Shown in pieces: positions 12,348-22,170 of a DNA stretch of 64,000 nt; the first letter of the stretch is position 1, and the number at the start of each line of letters is the position of its first letter. The position numbers were made by a program, and so were the translations under genes. Source of the stretch: Ceratothoa steindachneri (lineage: Eukaryota; Arthropoda; Malacostraca; Isopoda; Cymothoidae); assembly GCA_963969495.1 (NCBI GenBank), contig OZ018319.1, positions 209,644,247 to 209,708,246 on the forward strand. The letters are read 5' to 3'. A model generated the notes under the pieces. That model was not told the DNA's origin and searched no databases. It saw nothing but the letters and a program-made list of their open reading frames with translations.

Positions 12348-12583
12348 ACCCTCAGTATAGTCTGAAGAGGCCGGTGGCTCTACTTTTTATTCGCCTTGCC
12401 ATATTTTACAGGCTAAGTCACATCGTAACATGCATTTAATATTCTTTTTTATCGCTTGTTAAGTATTTATTAGTTCCGTATTAATACTACTAATATATTT
12501 TTTTACATTCCGCAAGTGGTCCATTTTTTGTATTTATGTTCGAAAAATAACCTATAAATCCAATATTATTTTGTAAACTTAAT
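12348..12583. other. PLE 3' flank and AT-rich spacer
   Basis: Contains the CTGAAGA box noted for the preceding gene, then AT-rich sequence with no recognised feature. Confidence 0.4.
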
Positions 12584-12991
12584 CATTTACTGAGCTGTAC
12601 GTTTGCAGAGAGCTGACTTACGTCGGAAGAGGAGGCAAAACTGCAAATAAGTCTGTTGTGTTGCGAAGAACAGTACATGGAGAGAAAATTCTTCGCGTCA
12701 AGACCGCCGATTGAGGTCGATCCTTCCCGACTCTTTTCGGAGTGTCCCACATGTCTATCAAGCGCAGAGGATGTCAAGAAGTTTATTCTTCAGCTGCATC
12801 GCGAAACATTTTTTCTCCCAACTCAGCGCTACATCACTGACTTTGATATCTTCTCTGCCATTTATGGCCTTCGGAGACCACCGGTTGATGAGTATCCAAA
12901 CCTTCGAAGGCACTCGCCCATGGGACGTAGTGGTCAGGACCGGCAGATGGTCTATAATAGACAAAATTTTAATTCGGATAGACAAAGATAA
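12584..12991 (+). other. Unidentified open stretch of higher GC
   Basis: Between a TGA at 12614-12616 and TAA at 12989-12991 one plus-strand frame is open for about 124 codons. It contains SRPPIEVDPSRLFSECPTCL and AEDVKKFILQLHRETFFLPT, a plausible amphipathic protein segment with a CPTC pair. The +2 frame is also open for about 100 codons, so openness alone is weak evidence. GC content is higher than in both flanks. I do not recognise a family. It could be a fragment of a transposon ORF or a degraded host exon. Confidence 0.3.
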
Positions 12992-13199
12992 ATCCAAGAA
13001 TATTTCATAGTCCCATCCCTTTGCAATATGGGGTTGTTTACTTCAAAAGAAAAGATTATTCTCCTTCGGGGCTGACATGGAGAAGCCTAAGGGTTAATTA
13101 AGAGTCGGTTCCCGTTCCGGGTCAAGGAGTGACACTCCAAACCAACGAGAAAGAAGACATTCGAAGTTAACACTTCGCCCTTAAGTATTGCGCTTAACC

Positions 13200-13706
13200 T
13201 AGTGGTTCTCAACTTTGTTTGCCCCATTCACCCCTTTCACCATATTTCAGAATGTCATTCTCCCCTTTACAAGATTATCTGCCTCAAAAGGTGCATTCCA
13301 TATAATATGCGTATAATACTAAAAATCCTTTATTTTTTTCACATATTAGTACATAGAAATTAACATGGATTATTTTTTCTAGTGGAGTTTTACAAATTTA
13401 ATAGACATTGAAAATGTTGATGGATTTTAAAACTTGAATAAAAATAAAGTAGTTTTTATATTTATAATTAATTACTTAACATAACAAACTTAAGCATACT
13501 GCAATAAACAAAGTGGGACAGGAGGTACTCGTTCTTGCATCAGGTAACAGATGCATACTGCGTTTTGTGCCATCCTGGGGAGCTCGAAGGCAATACAAAT
13601 ATCAATATTCTAACAGTTATAGTCTGCCAATCTGTGGTTTCAATTATCCCCTGAAACCGTGAAATTCCCCCGTAGGGGAAAATTCACTCCCGGTTGAGAA
13701 CCACTT
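13200..13706. mobile_element. Non-autonomous hAT-type element with 8-bp target duplication
   Basis: The ends are inverted repeats of 13 bp, AGTGGTTCTCAAC at 13201-13213 and its complement at 13693-13705. The flanks GCTTAACC (13192-13199) and GCTTAGCC (13707-13714) form an 8-bp duplication with one mismatch, the size made by hAT transposases. The internal 480 bp is AT-rich with no coding potential. Subterminal regions contain complementary runs of C and G (CACCCC and CCCCCGTAGGGG). It is a MITE-class passenger that needs a hAT transposase supplied elsewhere. Confidence 0.85.
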
Positions 13707-13935
13707 GCTTAGCCGTTTAGTGCACCAATAGCACGGCTATTTGGCCATATATGACAACAAACAAGACTTAGATTACCTACTGAGTGAGCGAGAAATTCGG
13801 AAGTAAGATAGATGAGATCGGATAAGTATCTAAAGTCTCACCGCCCGTTTCTGCCCAAAGATCCAAAATTGGCCAAATTTTGGATACATAGGGCGGCTTG
13901 CAGACCCCAACCGAGATAAAGAAAATACTCATTTT

Positions 13936-14168
13936 TGTAAAGTCACATTCCAGACGACAGAGATGGCTGAAAGTGCGTCGAAAAAGGTCTTCTCCCTCTC
14001 TTACCACATTTAAGCGTCTGCTGAAAACGCATCTTTTCAGTATTGCCTTCTCCCCCTCTTGAATTTCCATTTAATTTCCATTCTCATCTCAGCACAACGT
14101 GCGCTCTAGGAAGGCCTCAGGCCTTGAAGAGGGCATTACAAAAGACTTATTATTATTATTATTATTAT
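13936..14168 (+). mobile_element. LINE 3' end with (TTA)n tail
   Basis: The plus frame ending at the TGA near 14061 reads SLTTFKRLLKTHLFSIAFSP, the usual last residues of L2/CR1-type RT proteins (FKxxLKTHLF). An untranslated stretch with a GC-rich palindrome-like GGAAGGCCTCAGGCC follows, then GCATTACAAAAGACTTATTATTATT, whose triplet tail (14146-14168) is the short tandem repeat such LINEs use at their 3' end. Only about 120 bp of coding remains. Confidence 0.75.
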
Positions 14169-14284
14169 TTTCTACTAGAAGATTTCGGCCTCCTGCTTTG
14201 GGAGAGAGAGAGACGCATGTCTCCATACAACTGATATTAAGCTTTGTAGAAACATAGGACGAAGGGCAGAAAATTTGAAGGCAA

Positions 14285-16345
14285 TGTCTGTTTAGTGTGC
14301 CAGCTTAGGACATACTTGGAGAGATTGCAATAGTATGAGAAACAGAAAGTTTCTTAATTGCCTGAACTCTCACCACGCACTTTCAATGTCCTGCCCCCTT
14401 AATAAAGACTGCTGAACAATAAGACAAAACAAATGATTAAGGAATAAATAAGTAAGGCGAACACTTCGTATGCGCAAGCGTCAAAATACACGGATCAACG
14501 CAAGAAAATTCTCGAAATTAGATTTGGTCATCAGACTAGACTTCGTTATGTGTATTATGTTTGTTCTTCGTGAGCATTGCAAATCTCGAAAGTTTGCCTC
14601 TGTGCTTTAAAAGATGTTAATGCATAATGGGATCAAACCGATGTAGTTTCCTGACAATTTGCCTTCAAGTGACTTCTATCAAGCTCGAATCAAAAGCATG
14701 CCAGAGCCAGGCACCAAGATCCTGTTCTATTTCAAGAGATCCCCGATTAAACAGATCAAAGGAGCCAGAAGCAGAGAGGTAACATTTTGAAACATGCCAA
14801 CCATCCCAGTAGGAACCACAGCCTTACAGAGGACACCATATAAACCAAGATCCGCTAAATATTTCGAAGCTTGTGGGTACAGCAAGTCAACTCTAGGTTT
14901 ATACATGAAGATTTATACTTCACTATCACCAACGGTAGCAATACTGATCAAAATAAAGAAAATTATTAAAGGCTTCATCAGATGCAAATTTAAATGGAAT
15001 ATAAGGCGAGGAAGAGAGGGAGGAAGAAGTACTCAACATTAAAAACAGAGTCTAATTTAGATACACCAAAACTCCTTCTTTAACCTCTCACATGAACATT
15101 TCAAGAAGAAAAGATCAAAGAGAGTGAGATCAGAAGCATTTAAGGTACATCAAAAACTAAGAAACTACAATAGATCCAAAATATTTTTTCCCCAAACGTA
15201 AATGACTAGAAAAAGAGAAAAAAGACCTATATAATATGATTACCAGACAGATATACCTCGATAATTAACTGATTTAAGGGCACGGAGTTGATAAAAATAA
15301 GAACTACATAAAGATTTATAATTTTGACGGGAAATTAGCCAAAAGCTTTAACGAAAGGTACGATGATGTAACTACTACCATCAGGAGGGGCAAAAAGTTT
15401 AAAGTAATAACAAAGAATAATAAAGAATATTACCTAACGATTAAGATCAGTATGACCATTAATGACTTAATAATTGCAGTGATCTTTCAATTCCAGGAGC
15501 TCCAATACCTTTAGATCCCTAGTTTCCTAAGCCTGCTCAGAAAGCACGTATCTACCATCTCAATTGGTAACCTCAATGGTCACTGTAAGGAGCTAGCTAC
15601 ACTACTACATTTATTGGGACAGAAAACAGAGTAAGGCTGCTTATTGGTCCTAATATAATACAAAAAGACGGACTAAACTTTTTAAAGTATATAACAAAAT
15701 TTCCAGCGACCCAGGATATCATACTCACAAATCCAAATTTTCCCTGAAACATCTAACAACTAGAGGCCCGAATACATTATCGGATTACATCACAATGATC
15801 ACTACTGTGTATCTCTTCATTGCCCATCTAAGTAAAAATTAAGTAAAGTAAACTGAAAAATGTCGAAGAATACATTGGTCTTCTAAGAGTAAAAATCATG
15901 AAGCAGACAAATTAGCTCAAGGTTCAGTATAAAACTCTCCCTGCTCTACGGTGGGACAGAAATATTCTAGCAAGAATGGTCTGGATTAAAGCTCTAATTG
16001 CTAAGATTAATAACTATGGTAGCACGTCGGATCAATATATGGAACTGCGCTATATCAGGATTAAAATCAATACCTGATAAGAGAGAAAGCAAGCGATAAT
16101 TGGGAAAATATAATATTTTAAGCAATATAGAATTTGAGGAGACCCCAAAAGGTTCTGGAGCAAATTCAGAAGAATGAGAGGTCCCCGCCATCCAAAAGCT
16201 GACATTAGTATTAGATTCAACGGCAGAAAAATTAAAGGAGACGAATTAATAGAACATCTCTTAAAAGAATATTGGGAAAATAAGTTCAAGTTTAGTGATG
16301 AAGATATGACATAGGCTTTTAAGAAAAATATAATTTAGGCTCAAC
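14285..16345 (+). pseudogene. LINE ORF1 (zinc knuckles) and endonuclease region, heavily degraded
   Basis: Near 14290-14400 a retroviral-type zinc knuckle can be read across one frameshift (CLVC, then GHTWRDC), followed by a second Cys/His cluster (NCLNSHHALSMSCP). This pair is typical of the gag-like ORF1 of Jockey/I/R1-type LINEs. A further ORF1 stretch SKANTSYAQASKYTDQRKK lies near 14455-14505. Downstream, endonuclease-like blocks occur: a stretch around 15560-15600, and PDIILTNPNF with GPNTLSD near 15710-15780. The endonuclease-RT linker then reads RFWSKFRRMRGP and FNGRKIKGDELIEHLLKEYW (16150-16275). No RT core was found. The chain is one LINE truncated at its 3' side; stops occur every few dozen codons. 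Confidence 0.65.
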
Positions 16346-16433
16346 GAACTTGGAGCAGAACTGAGATATACCAATATGTACACAAGACCCGCAGACAGAA
16401 GAGGAGGATAGACCATTAACTCATGAATAGTAT

Positions 16434-17935
16434 GAAGCAATGAAAATGCAGAATCTTCTAGTCAAGAAGAAAGTAGAAAGTGAAGACAAGGAAGTAAGAT
16501 TGGAGAATCTTAAAAAAACGTCTAGTGTTGATATAGCTATAAACTGGAATGATACAGGTGAGGAAAACTTTACTCCAAGACTTCAAATTCCGGATGAGAA
16601 AAATGGTATTGTTGTGTCTAATTTGGATCGATCTTCAACATGCCAGGAGGGTTTACTCAAGTGATTTTCTAAAAGTTTATTAATTTAGATTGCACAGTGT
16701 ACAAATGGGTGAAATTATGTTGCTCTTGGGATGTTCCCTTGTAATGGGTTACGATCGTAAGCCAAATATTTTGTCGTATTGGTCTAAAAGAAAATCTTTA
16801 GCTAATGCAGCTATTAAAACTGCAATAACTAAGGATAGGTAAAAGGTAGTTAGCTCAAAAATGTACTTTGCACTACCAGAGAAACAAGATGAGAATGGAA
16901 AAACATACTACGTAGATGATGTTGTTACCTGCCTGAAAAAACAATTTCAAGCATGCAGAACTGACAGCTCAAGACAGAGTATTGACGAAACGATGGCGAA
17001 GTTTAAATGTAGTTGCTCATTGAAGCAATATAATTCGATGAAGCCGATAAAAGTTTGGGTTAGGAGTTTTTCTCTAACAGGATATGTATATGATCTATAC
17101 ATATATTGTGGAAAAGAGCTCCAAGCAAATGTTGTAAGAACATTAGGTGAAAGTGTAGTTAACAAACTATGTTCATCCTGACAGTCAAATGAAGTGGCTA
17201 TTTGCTTTGACAGATTCTTTTAAACTGTGAAGTTATTTACCTCACTGCGTTTCGCTGCTGTAGGAACGTACATGGAAAACCAAAAGGGAACACCTTAATT
17301 TAGTTCTAAAATTATTCCTAAAGTAACAGCGTGTTTACCTTTAGTAGATCAGGTCTTATTGCAACTAAATGGAAGGATACCAAGGATGTTCTTGGCATGA
17401 GTAATTTTCATACTGCCTCAATTGTTTGAGCTTCAAGGAAAATAAAAAATGGTACCACTATGCGGTATCATTGTCCAAAATTTATTACTTTCTATAATTC
17501 ATTCATGGGAGGAGTCGATCATTCTAATAGATTGAGTGATATCTAGAAAATGGTGGAAAAGAGTTTTCTTCATACATTTAATGGTATCTGTTGTGAATGC
17601 AAAGATTACTTATGAGGAGATCAATTATATGAAGATTCTTCTTTTTGATTTCTTACTTGATATAGCTGAAATTATGATGGAAAAAGGGAAGAAGACTAAC
17701 TGCACCTGAAAGGAAAAGCATTGGATCTTCAGGAGGACGGCCTCTAAAAAGACGAAGATACCTTACAAATATTGGTGACCATTTGCAGAAGCAAGTCAAG
17801 AGCAAAAGAAGATGCAACAGATGTGCTAGCTTCAGGAAGGAAAAGAGGACCCACACAATTTGAACACAACCACTCATAAATAAAATCTTTAGTTTTAGAT
17901 GTGAACTAAACTTTTTCATTTCAAATTAAGGTATT
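16434..17935 (+). pseudogene. piggyBac-like transposase, degraded
   Basis: The central part is open (16861-17181) and carries SIDETMAKFKCSCSLKQYNS then MKPIKVWVRSFSLTGYVYDL and LGESVVNKL, the conserved block of piggyBac transposases. All three catalytic Asp positions are visible across frames: SIDETM (about 16980), CFDRFF (about 17200) and GGVDHSNRL (about 17510-17535). Upstream, MGYDRKPNILSYWSKR (16747-16795) matches the family MGYHxxPSxxxYW motif. Downstream, a basic Cys-rich tail (KRRCNRCASFRKEKRTHT, 17800-17855) corresponds to the C-terminal zinc-binding domain. Multiple stops and frameshifts separate the pieces, so it is inactive. TTAA-flanked inverted ends were not located. Confidence 0.85.
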
Positions 17936-18329
17936 TTAATTTTTTTTAATGGAAAATTATATTTTTTTTCACATTTTTAAAGAATATTTTACTTATTCTG
18001 TGAACATATTTTATAAAATGTTAAAACATTTTTCCTGAATAAAGTTATTCATAATTATTTTCTTTATTTTAATCTTTAATTTTAGCTTTTTAATTTAATA
18101 TAAACTTTGAAAGCTTATTATATCGTTTACTGAAAATCTAGTAGGACAAATAATCCCATCATAAGGATTACTGGGACATATAATCTCACTCCAAAAGACT
18201 ATTGAGACATATATGACCAATTAAATTCAAGGCCTTTGCCGTTAACATTTTTTCATAAAATGAATTTATGTCTCTAAATGGAGCCTAACAAACCGTATGA
18301 AGCAAAAAAACTAGCATTTTTTTTAATCT
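17936..18329. other. Very AT-rich spacer
   Basis: Sequence between the piggyBac remnant and the truncated 3' end of the minus-strand CR1-like LINE. No feature recognised. Confidence 0.4.
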
Positions 18330-18339
18330 AGTCTCGAAA

Positions 18340-19830
18340 GAGTTAAGTGGCGACTCCTAGTCCTATACTACCTTCGAACCTAAATAACATGCTAAAATCC
18401 AACTTATCCATCCCAGAAGAAATTTTAAAAAGCTCGATCATATCTCCCCTCACACACCTTCTTTCAAATAAGAACATATTTATTACTCTCAGTCTATCTT
18501 CATATTCAAGGTGCTTCAGGGAAGGTATTATCTTTGTTGCCCTCCTTTGTACTGACTCTAGCAAGTTGATGTCATGTCTAAAATATGGTAACCATGCTTG
18601 TATACAGTACTCTAAATGTGGCCTGACGTGCGAGTTGTAGAGTCTAAGGATAATCTCTTCACTTTTTTAGCTAACATTCCTCCTAGTGTATCCTAGCACC
18701 CTCTTTGCTCAATATTTTGCCTTAATTCACTGCATTGAAAACTTCAATGACCTATCTACTACTACGCCTATGTTCTTCTCATCTTCAACTAAATTCAGCC
18801 AATGCCCATGCATTTCATAGCTAAATTCCCTATTATCCCTTCCGATGTTAATTAATACCTTTGCGAATTTAAGGGTAAAAGTCATCTGCTACTTCTAAGC
18901 AAAAGCTAATAACTTATTTAAGTCACTTTGCACTTTAAAGCTACCCTCAACTTCTTGGACTACAGCTGCCAATTTAGTTTCATCATCAAAAATTGACACT
19001 TCGCTATTTAAACCTTCCCCAAGATCATTTATATAAACTATGAATAATAAAGGGCCTAGAACGAATCCCTGAGTTTCTCCACTGATAGCGTCCCTCCACT
19101 GTGACCTCACCTCATTCAGCACAACTCTCTGTTTCCTGTCTTTCAACCATTCAGTTATTCAATTCAAAACTTTACCCCAAATTCCGTGCATTTTTAATTT
19201 GTGAACTAGTCTCCTATGTGAAACCTTATCAAAAGCTTTGCCAAAATCTAAATAAATTGCATCAGCATTCTCTCCCTTATCTAACTGTCCAGTTACATAA
19301 TCCAGAAAATCCAGAAAATTTGTTAAACACGATCTACCTCTTCTAAACCCATGCTGAGCATCATTTATTAACCTACCACTCTCTAGATTGACAGAAATTC
19401 CCTTCTTAACTATATTCTCCTGAATTTTATAAATTATAGAACTTAAGCTTACCGGTCTAAAGTTATTCGGGTGCTCTACTTTCCATTTAAAAATGGGTAC
19501 GTCATTCGCTAATTTCCAATTATTAGATATTTCTCCAAACTCTAGTGATCTAGTATATATCTTCTCAAGAGCTACTGCAATACTATCTACACCTTCTTTG
19601 AGTAACCTAGAATGAATATTGTCTGGGCAAGATTCGGTATTGTTATTAAATTCCAATATAAGCCCTTTAATTATTTTCTTGTTCACATTAATGGTATCCA
19701 ACACTACTTCCCTTGCCCTAGAATCATCAGCAATTAATCTATCTCGATTCTCTTGTGAAAATACTGAGGAAAAGTGATAATTAAGAACCTGTACTTTTTC
19801 TTCATCGATTCTTTCAAAACCCCTTCATAT
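18340..19830 (-). pseudogene. CR1-like reverse transcriptase (ORF2 C-terminal half)
   Basis: The largest open piece (19704-19159, 181 residues) holds the RT fingers and palm: LEFNNNTESCPDNIHSRLLK, KPVSLSSI-type residues (FRPVSLSSIIYK), QHGFRRGRSCLTNFLDFLD and DAIYLDFGKAFDKVSHRRLV. The next frame (19146-18895) reads DRKQRVVLNEVRSQWRDAIS and TQGFVLGPLLFIVYINDL, then SIFDDETKL. The last replaces the catalytic FADD box; two Asp remain but the context is shifted. The thumb region follows at 18564-18343 (QRRATKIIPSLKHLEYEDRL). At least two frameshifts and altered motifs (SGVPQG became SGETQG) indicate loss of function. Confidence 0.9.
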
Positions 19831-19853
19831 CTAATAGGCCTTATTTTAAAATT

Positions 19854-20138
19854 CAGTGGTGAGCAGTCTATCAATACCGATGACGGAAGGTCCATCAGTC
19901 CGTCACTGACCGACTCGCGTTTCGCTGACGACTGACGGAAACATTATTTGCCGAAGGTCGTCTTTGCTTTTGGGGTTAGTGACGGTTCGGGTGACGGCCG
20001 AAAATCACTTCCGTCGGCTCTTATTCCGCCAGTGTTTCAAGGTTTTCGTCAGTCGTCCGTCCGCCAGCGAAACGGAAGTCCGTCAGTGACGGACTGACGG
20101 ACCTTCCGTCATCGGTACTGACGGACTGCCCACCCCTG
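19854..20138. mobile_element. 285-bp hAT-type MITE nested in the CR1-like LINE
   Basis: Long terminal inverted repeats pair CAGTGGTGAGCAGTC (19854) with the complement of CAGGGGTGGGCAGTC (ending 20138), and the match continues inward for about 90 bp with few differences. CAGGGGTGGGC is a classic hAT terminus. On the LINE coding strand AAAATAGG directly precedes the insert and AAAATAAGG lies six bases beyond the other end, a degenerate 8-bp target duplication. The interior is rich in short CCGTCAGT/ACTGACGG palindromes, so the single strand should fold strongly. GC content is far above the flanks. Confidence 0.88.
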
Positions 20139-20311
20139 CCTATTTTATCACTGTTAGATTTGTTATTAATTCTATAATAGCTAAAGAATTTTCTTGGATT
20201 TTTTATTAATATTTTAAACTAAATTACATGATTTCTGCCGCCCATTTTTCTCCTTTTAGTAATCTTATTTAGCTCATTTCTGGTCGACCTATAATGATTT
20301 AAGTTTATCTC

Positions 20312-21245
20312 TTAAATCTCCGGTATGCTCTTCTCAGAAATTTTCCAAGTCATCTTCTGATTCCACCACAATGGAGTCCTACATTTTTTCCTAATAGCCT
20401 TCATTGGAATACACTGCTCCTGGACTATGTTTAATATAGTCTTAAAAGTGTTCCATAACTCATAAGTATTCTTTCCATTGAATTCTATATCCCACCTAAT
20501 CTGATTTAGCAAGATGCGTAATTTATTGGTATCCCCTCTATAAAAATTTGGAGTTTTCGTGGAGTTTGTTGATGTTCTACCTTTCACTATTTCTATGTTA
20601 AAACGAATCATTTGCTGATCATTATTTCCTAATGATTACCCGACAGTCAATTCCTGAAGCAGGTGATAATCATTTGAAAGAACCAGATCAAATATATTGG
20701 CACCCCTTGTTGGCTTATTAACAAATTGAGACAAAATATATCGGAAAAGCATTCTATAAATTCACAACTTATTCTATCCCTTCCTCTCATATTTTACCAG
20801 TGCACAGAATGAATTTAAATTAAAGTCACCAAGAATAAATGTATCTACTTCACATCCTTTACTTATTTCCTTGATAATTAACTCATCAATTCAATCAGAC
20901 TGTTCGGGTGGTCTGTAAGGGGCTCCCAAGTGTATTTTTCTATTTTTACTGACCCTAATATCTATCCATAGTTACTCAACTTCTCCTTGCTTTATAGAAT
21001 TATTTATATTTCCAGAAACGGTAATTTTTATATAAATAATCAATGCACCACCAGTCCTATCTCTCCTTTGATTAATGTATATATAGTAACTCTATAGTTC
21101 AAATTGACTCACATTGTCATTAAATTTATTTTCATTAACCCATGATTCTATTAAACATATTATATCTATATATCCATCAATTTTATAACTAAATAACCCA
21201 TCCTTCTTATTTATAAGACTACGAGCATTGGTATAAAGCCAAAAC
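20312..21245 (-). pseudogene. CR1-like endonuclease and linker (ORF2 N-terminal half)
   Basis: Minus-strand frames from 21245 read ARSLINKKDGLFSYKIDGYI and DIICLIESWVNENK, the start of an apurinic/apyrimidinic-type endonuclease. KNRKIHLGAPYRPPEQ then FILGDFNLNSF (near 20960-20820) include the catalytic GDFN motif. The linker piece at 20611-20312 carries WNTFKTILNIVQEQCIPMKA and RTPLWWNQKM, conserved between endonuclease and RT in CR1-type LINEs. Several stops break the frame. It lies upstream of the RT on the same strand. Confidence 0.85.
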
Positions 21246-21259
21246 CCACACGACACTAT

Positions 21260-22158
21260 CTAACTCCTGCCACAACACGTCAACCCCAGCCCGGCTTAGA
21301 TGGAATCCATCAAATGCATACAATGTCTTCTTCCCCAAAATACATTCCATACTTCTACAAACACTAATCCCGACTACTCACCCAGGAATTTCACGTACTC
21401 ATTCAGTCCAATTACACGAGACAACCATTCCATCCACACATTCCATCTCGGAAGCACACCTGAAACAACGCCTTTCACTCTACTTTCACTCATCCTTTCA
21501 ACTAACATTTTGTACCTCTGTCGTGACTCACATGAACCAACCTTCTTTACATCATTTATCCTCTCACATGCGTAATCACACCCGCATCTCTCTCACACCC
21601 AGACCCCAGACTATCATACCTCTCAGGCCCATCATTTACGCCACCACCCGGCAACAAACTTTTACTCCCTTCCATTTGTTCGCACTCAACTTACTATCTA
21701 AATATCTACTCTGAGAGTCACCCATCACAAGCACCTCAGTCGTACTCCTAGTCCCTCTAGGCCAGGCATTACCCTCCCTCCTGTGCTCATTCGAACTACC
21801 ACTTATTTCATTTTTTGCCTCAACCACATCACACATTCACTTTCAACCTCCTCCTCTCTCAAAGCATCAAATCTGTTAGTCAACCTAACAGGATACATGT
21901 CTCTCTTACTCACACACCTAACCTATCTATTCTATTCATATTCATCCACCATTCATCTCCACTTACATCAGTCACTTATTTCTCTCCAGTTCCTAGTCTA
22001 GACCTATCTTCCACCCTCCTGGTCCCAGCCACATTCTTCATGCGTACACTCGCATCTCTCCTCACTTCATCTACCAACTGACTTAATCTCTTGCATTCAT
22101 CACGCAACCACCTCACCTCATCTACCAAAGCCACATTTGCACGAGTCACATAACACAC
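21260..22158 (-). pseudogene. CR1-type ORF1 with SGNH/GDSL esterase domain
   Basis: The 5' part (22158-21976) is rich in charged residues with heptad-like spacing (EVRWLRDECKRLSQLVDEVR), probably a coiled coil. The esterase follows with three catalytic blocks readable across frames: block I VLVMGDSQSRYLDSKL with the Ser of GDS (near 21735-21700), block III HVRGINDV with the GxND Asn (near 21560-21530), and block V AFDGFHLSRAGV with the Asp/His pair (near 21320-21290). Esterase-bearing ORF1 proteins are known from CR1-group LINEs. The gene is broken by several frameshifts, yet all catalytic blocks are still recognisable. Confidence 0.85.
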
Positions 22159-22170
22159 AGGGAATATTCA

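Larger units (their letters stand above)
18330..22170 (-). mobile_element. CR1-like LINE, two-ORF organisation, nested MITE
   Basis: Reading from 22170 down to 18330: an ORF1 with a coiled-coil-like start and SGNH esterase domain, an apurinic-type endonuclease, a linker and an RT ending near the C-terminus (QRRATKIIPSL block). A 285-bp hAT MITE interrupts the endonuclease-RT linker. The element is about 3.55 kb without it and lacks a recognisable 3' tail, so the 3' end appears lost. Stops and frameshifts throughout indicate an old copy. ORF1 esterases are known from CR1-group LINEs, which supports the clade assignment. Confidence 0.85.

Noticed and set aside
12362..12380. Full hammerhead after the 12.1-kb PLE fragment
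   Set aside because: The CTGAAGA box is followed by a hairpin-like GGCCGGTGGC, but no GAAA follows, so the core is incomplete.
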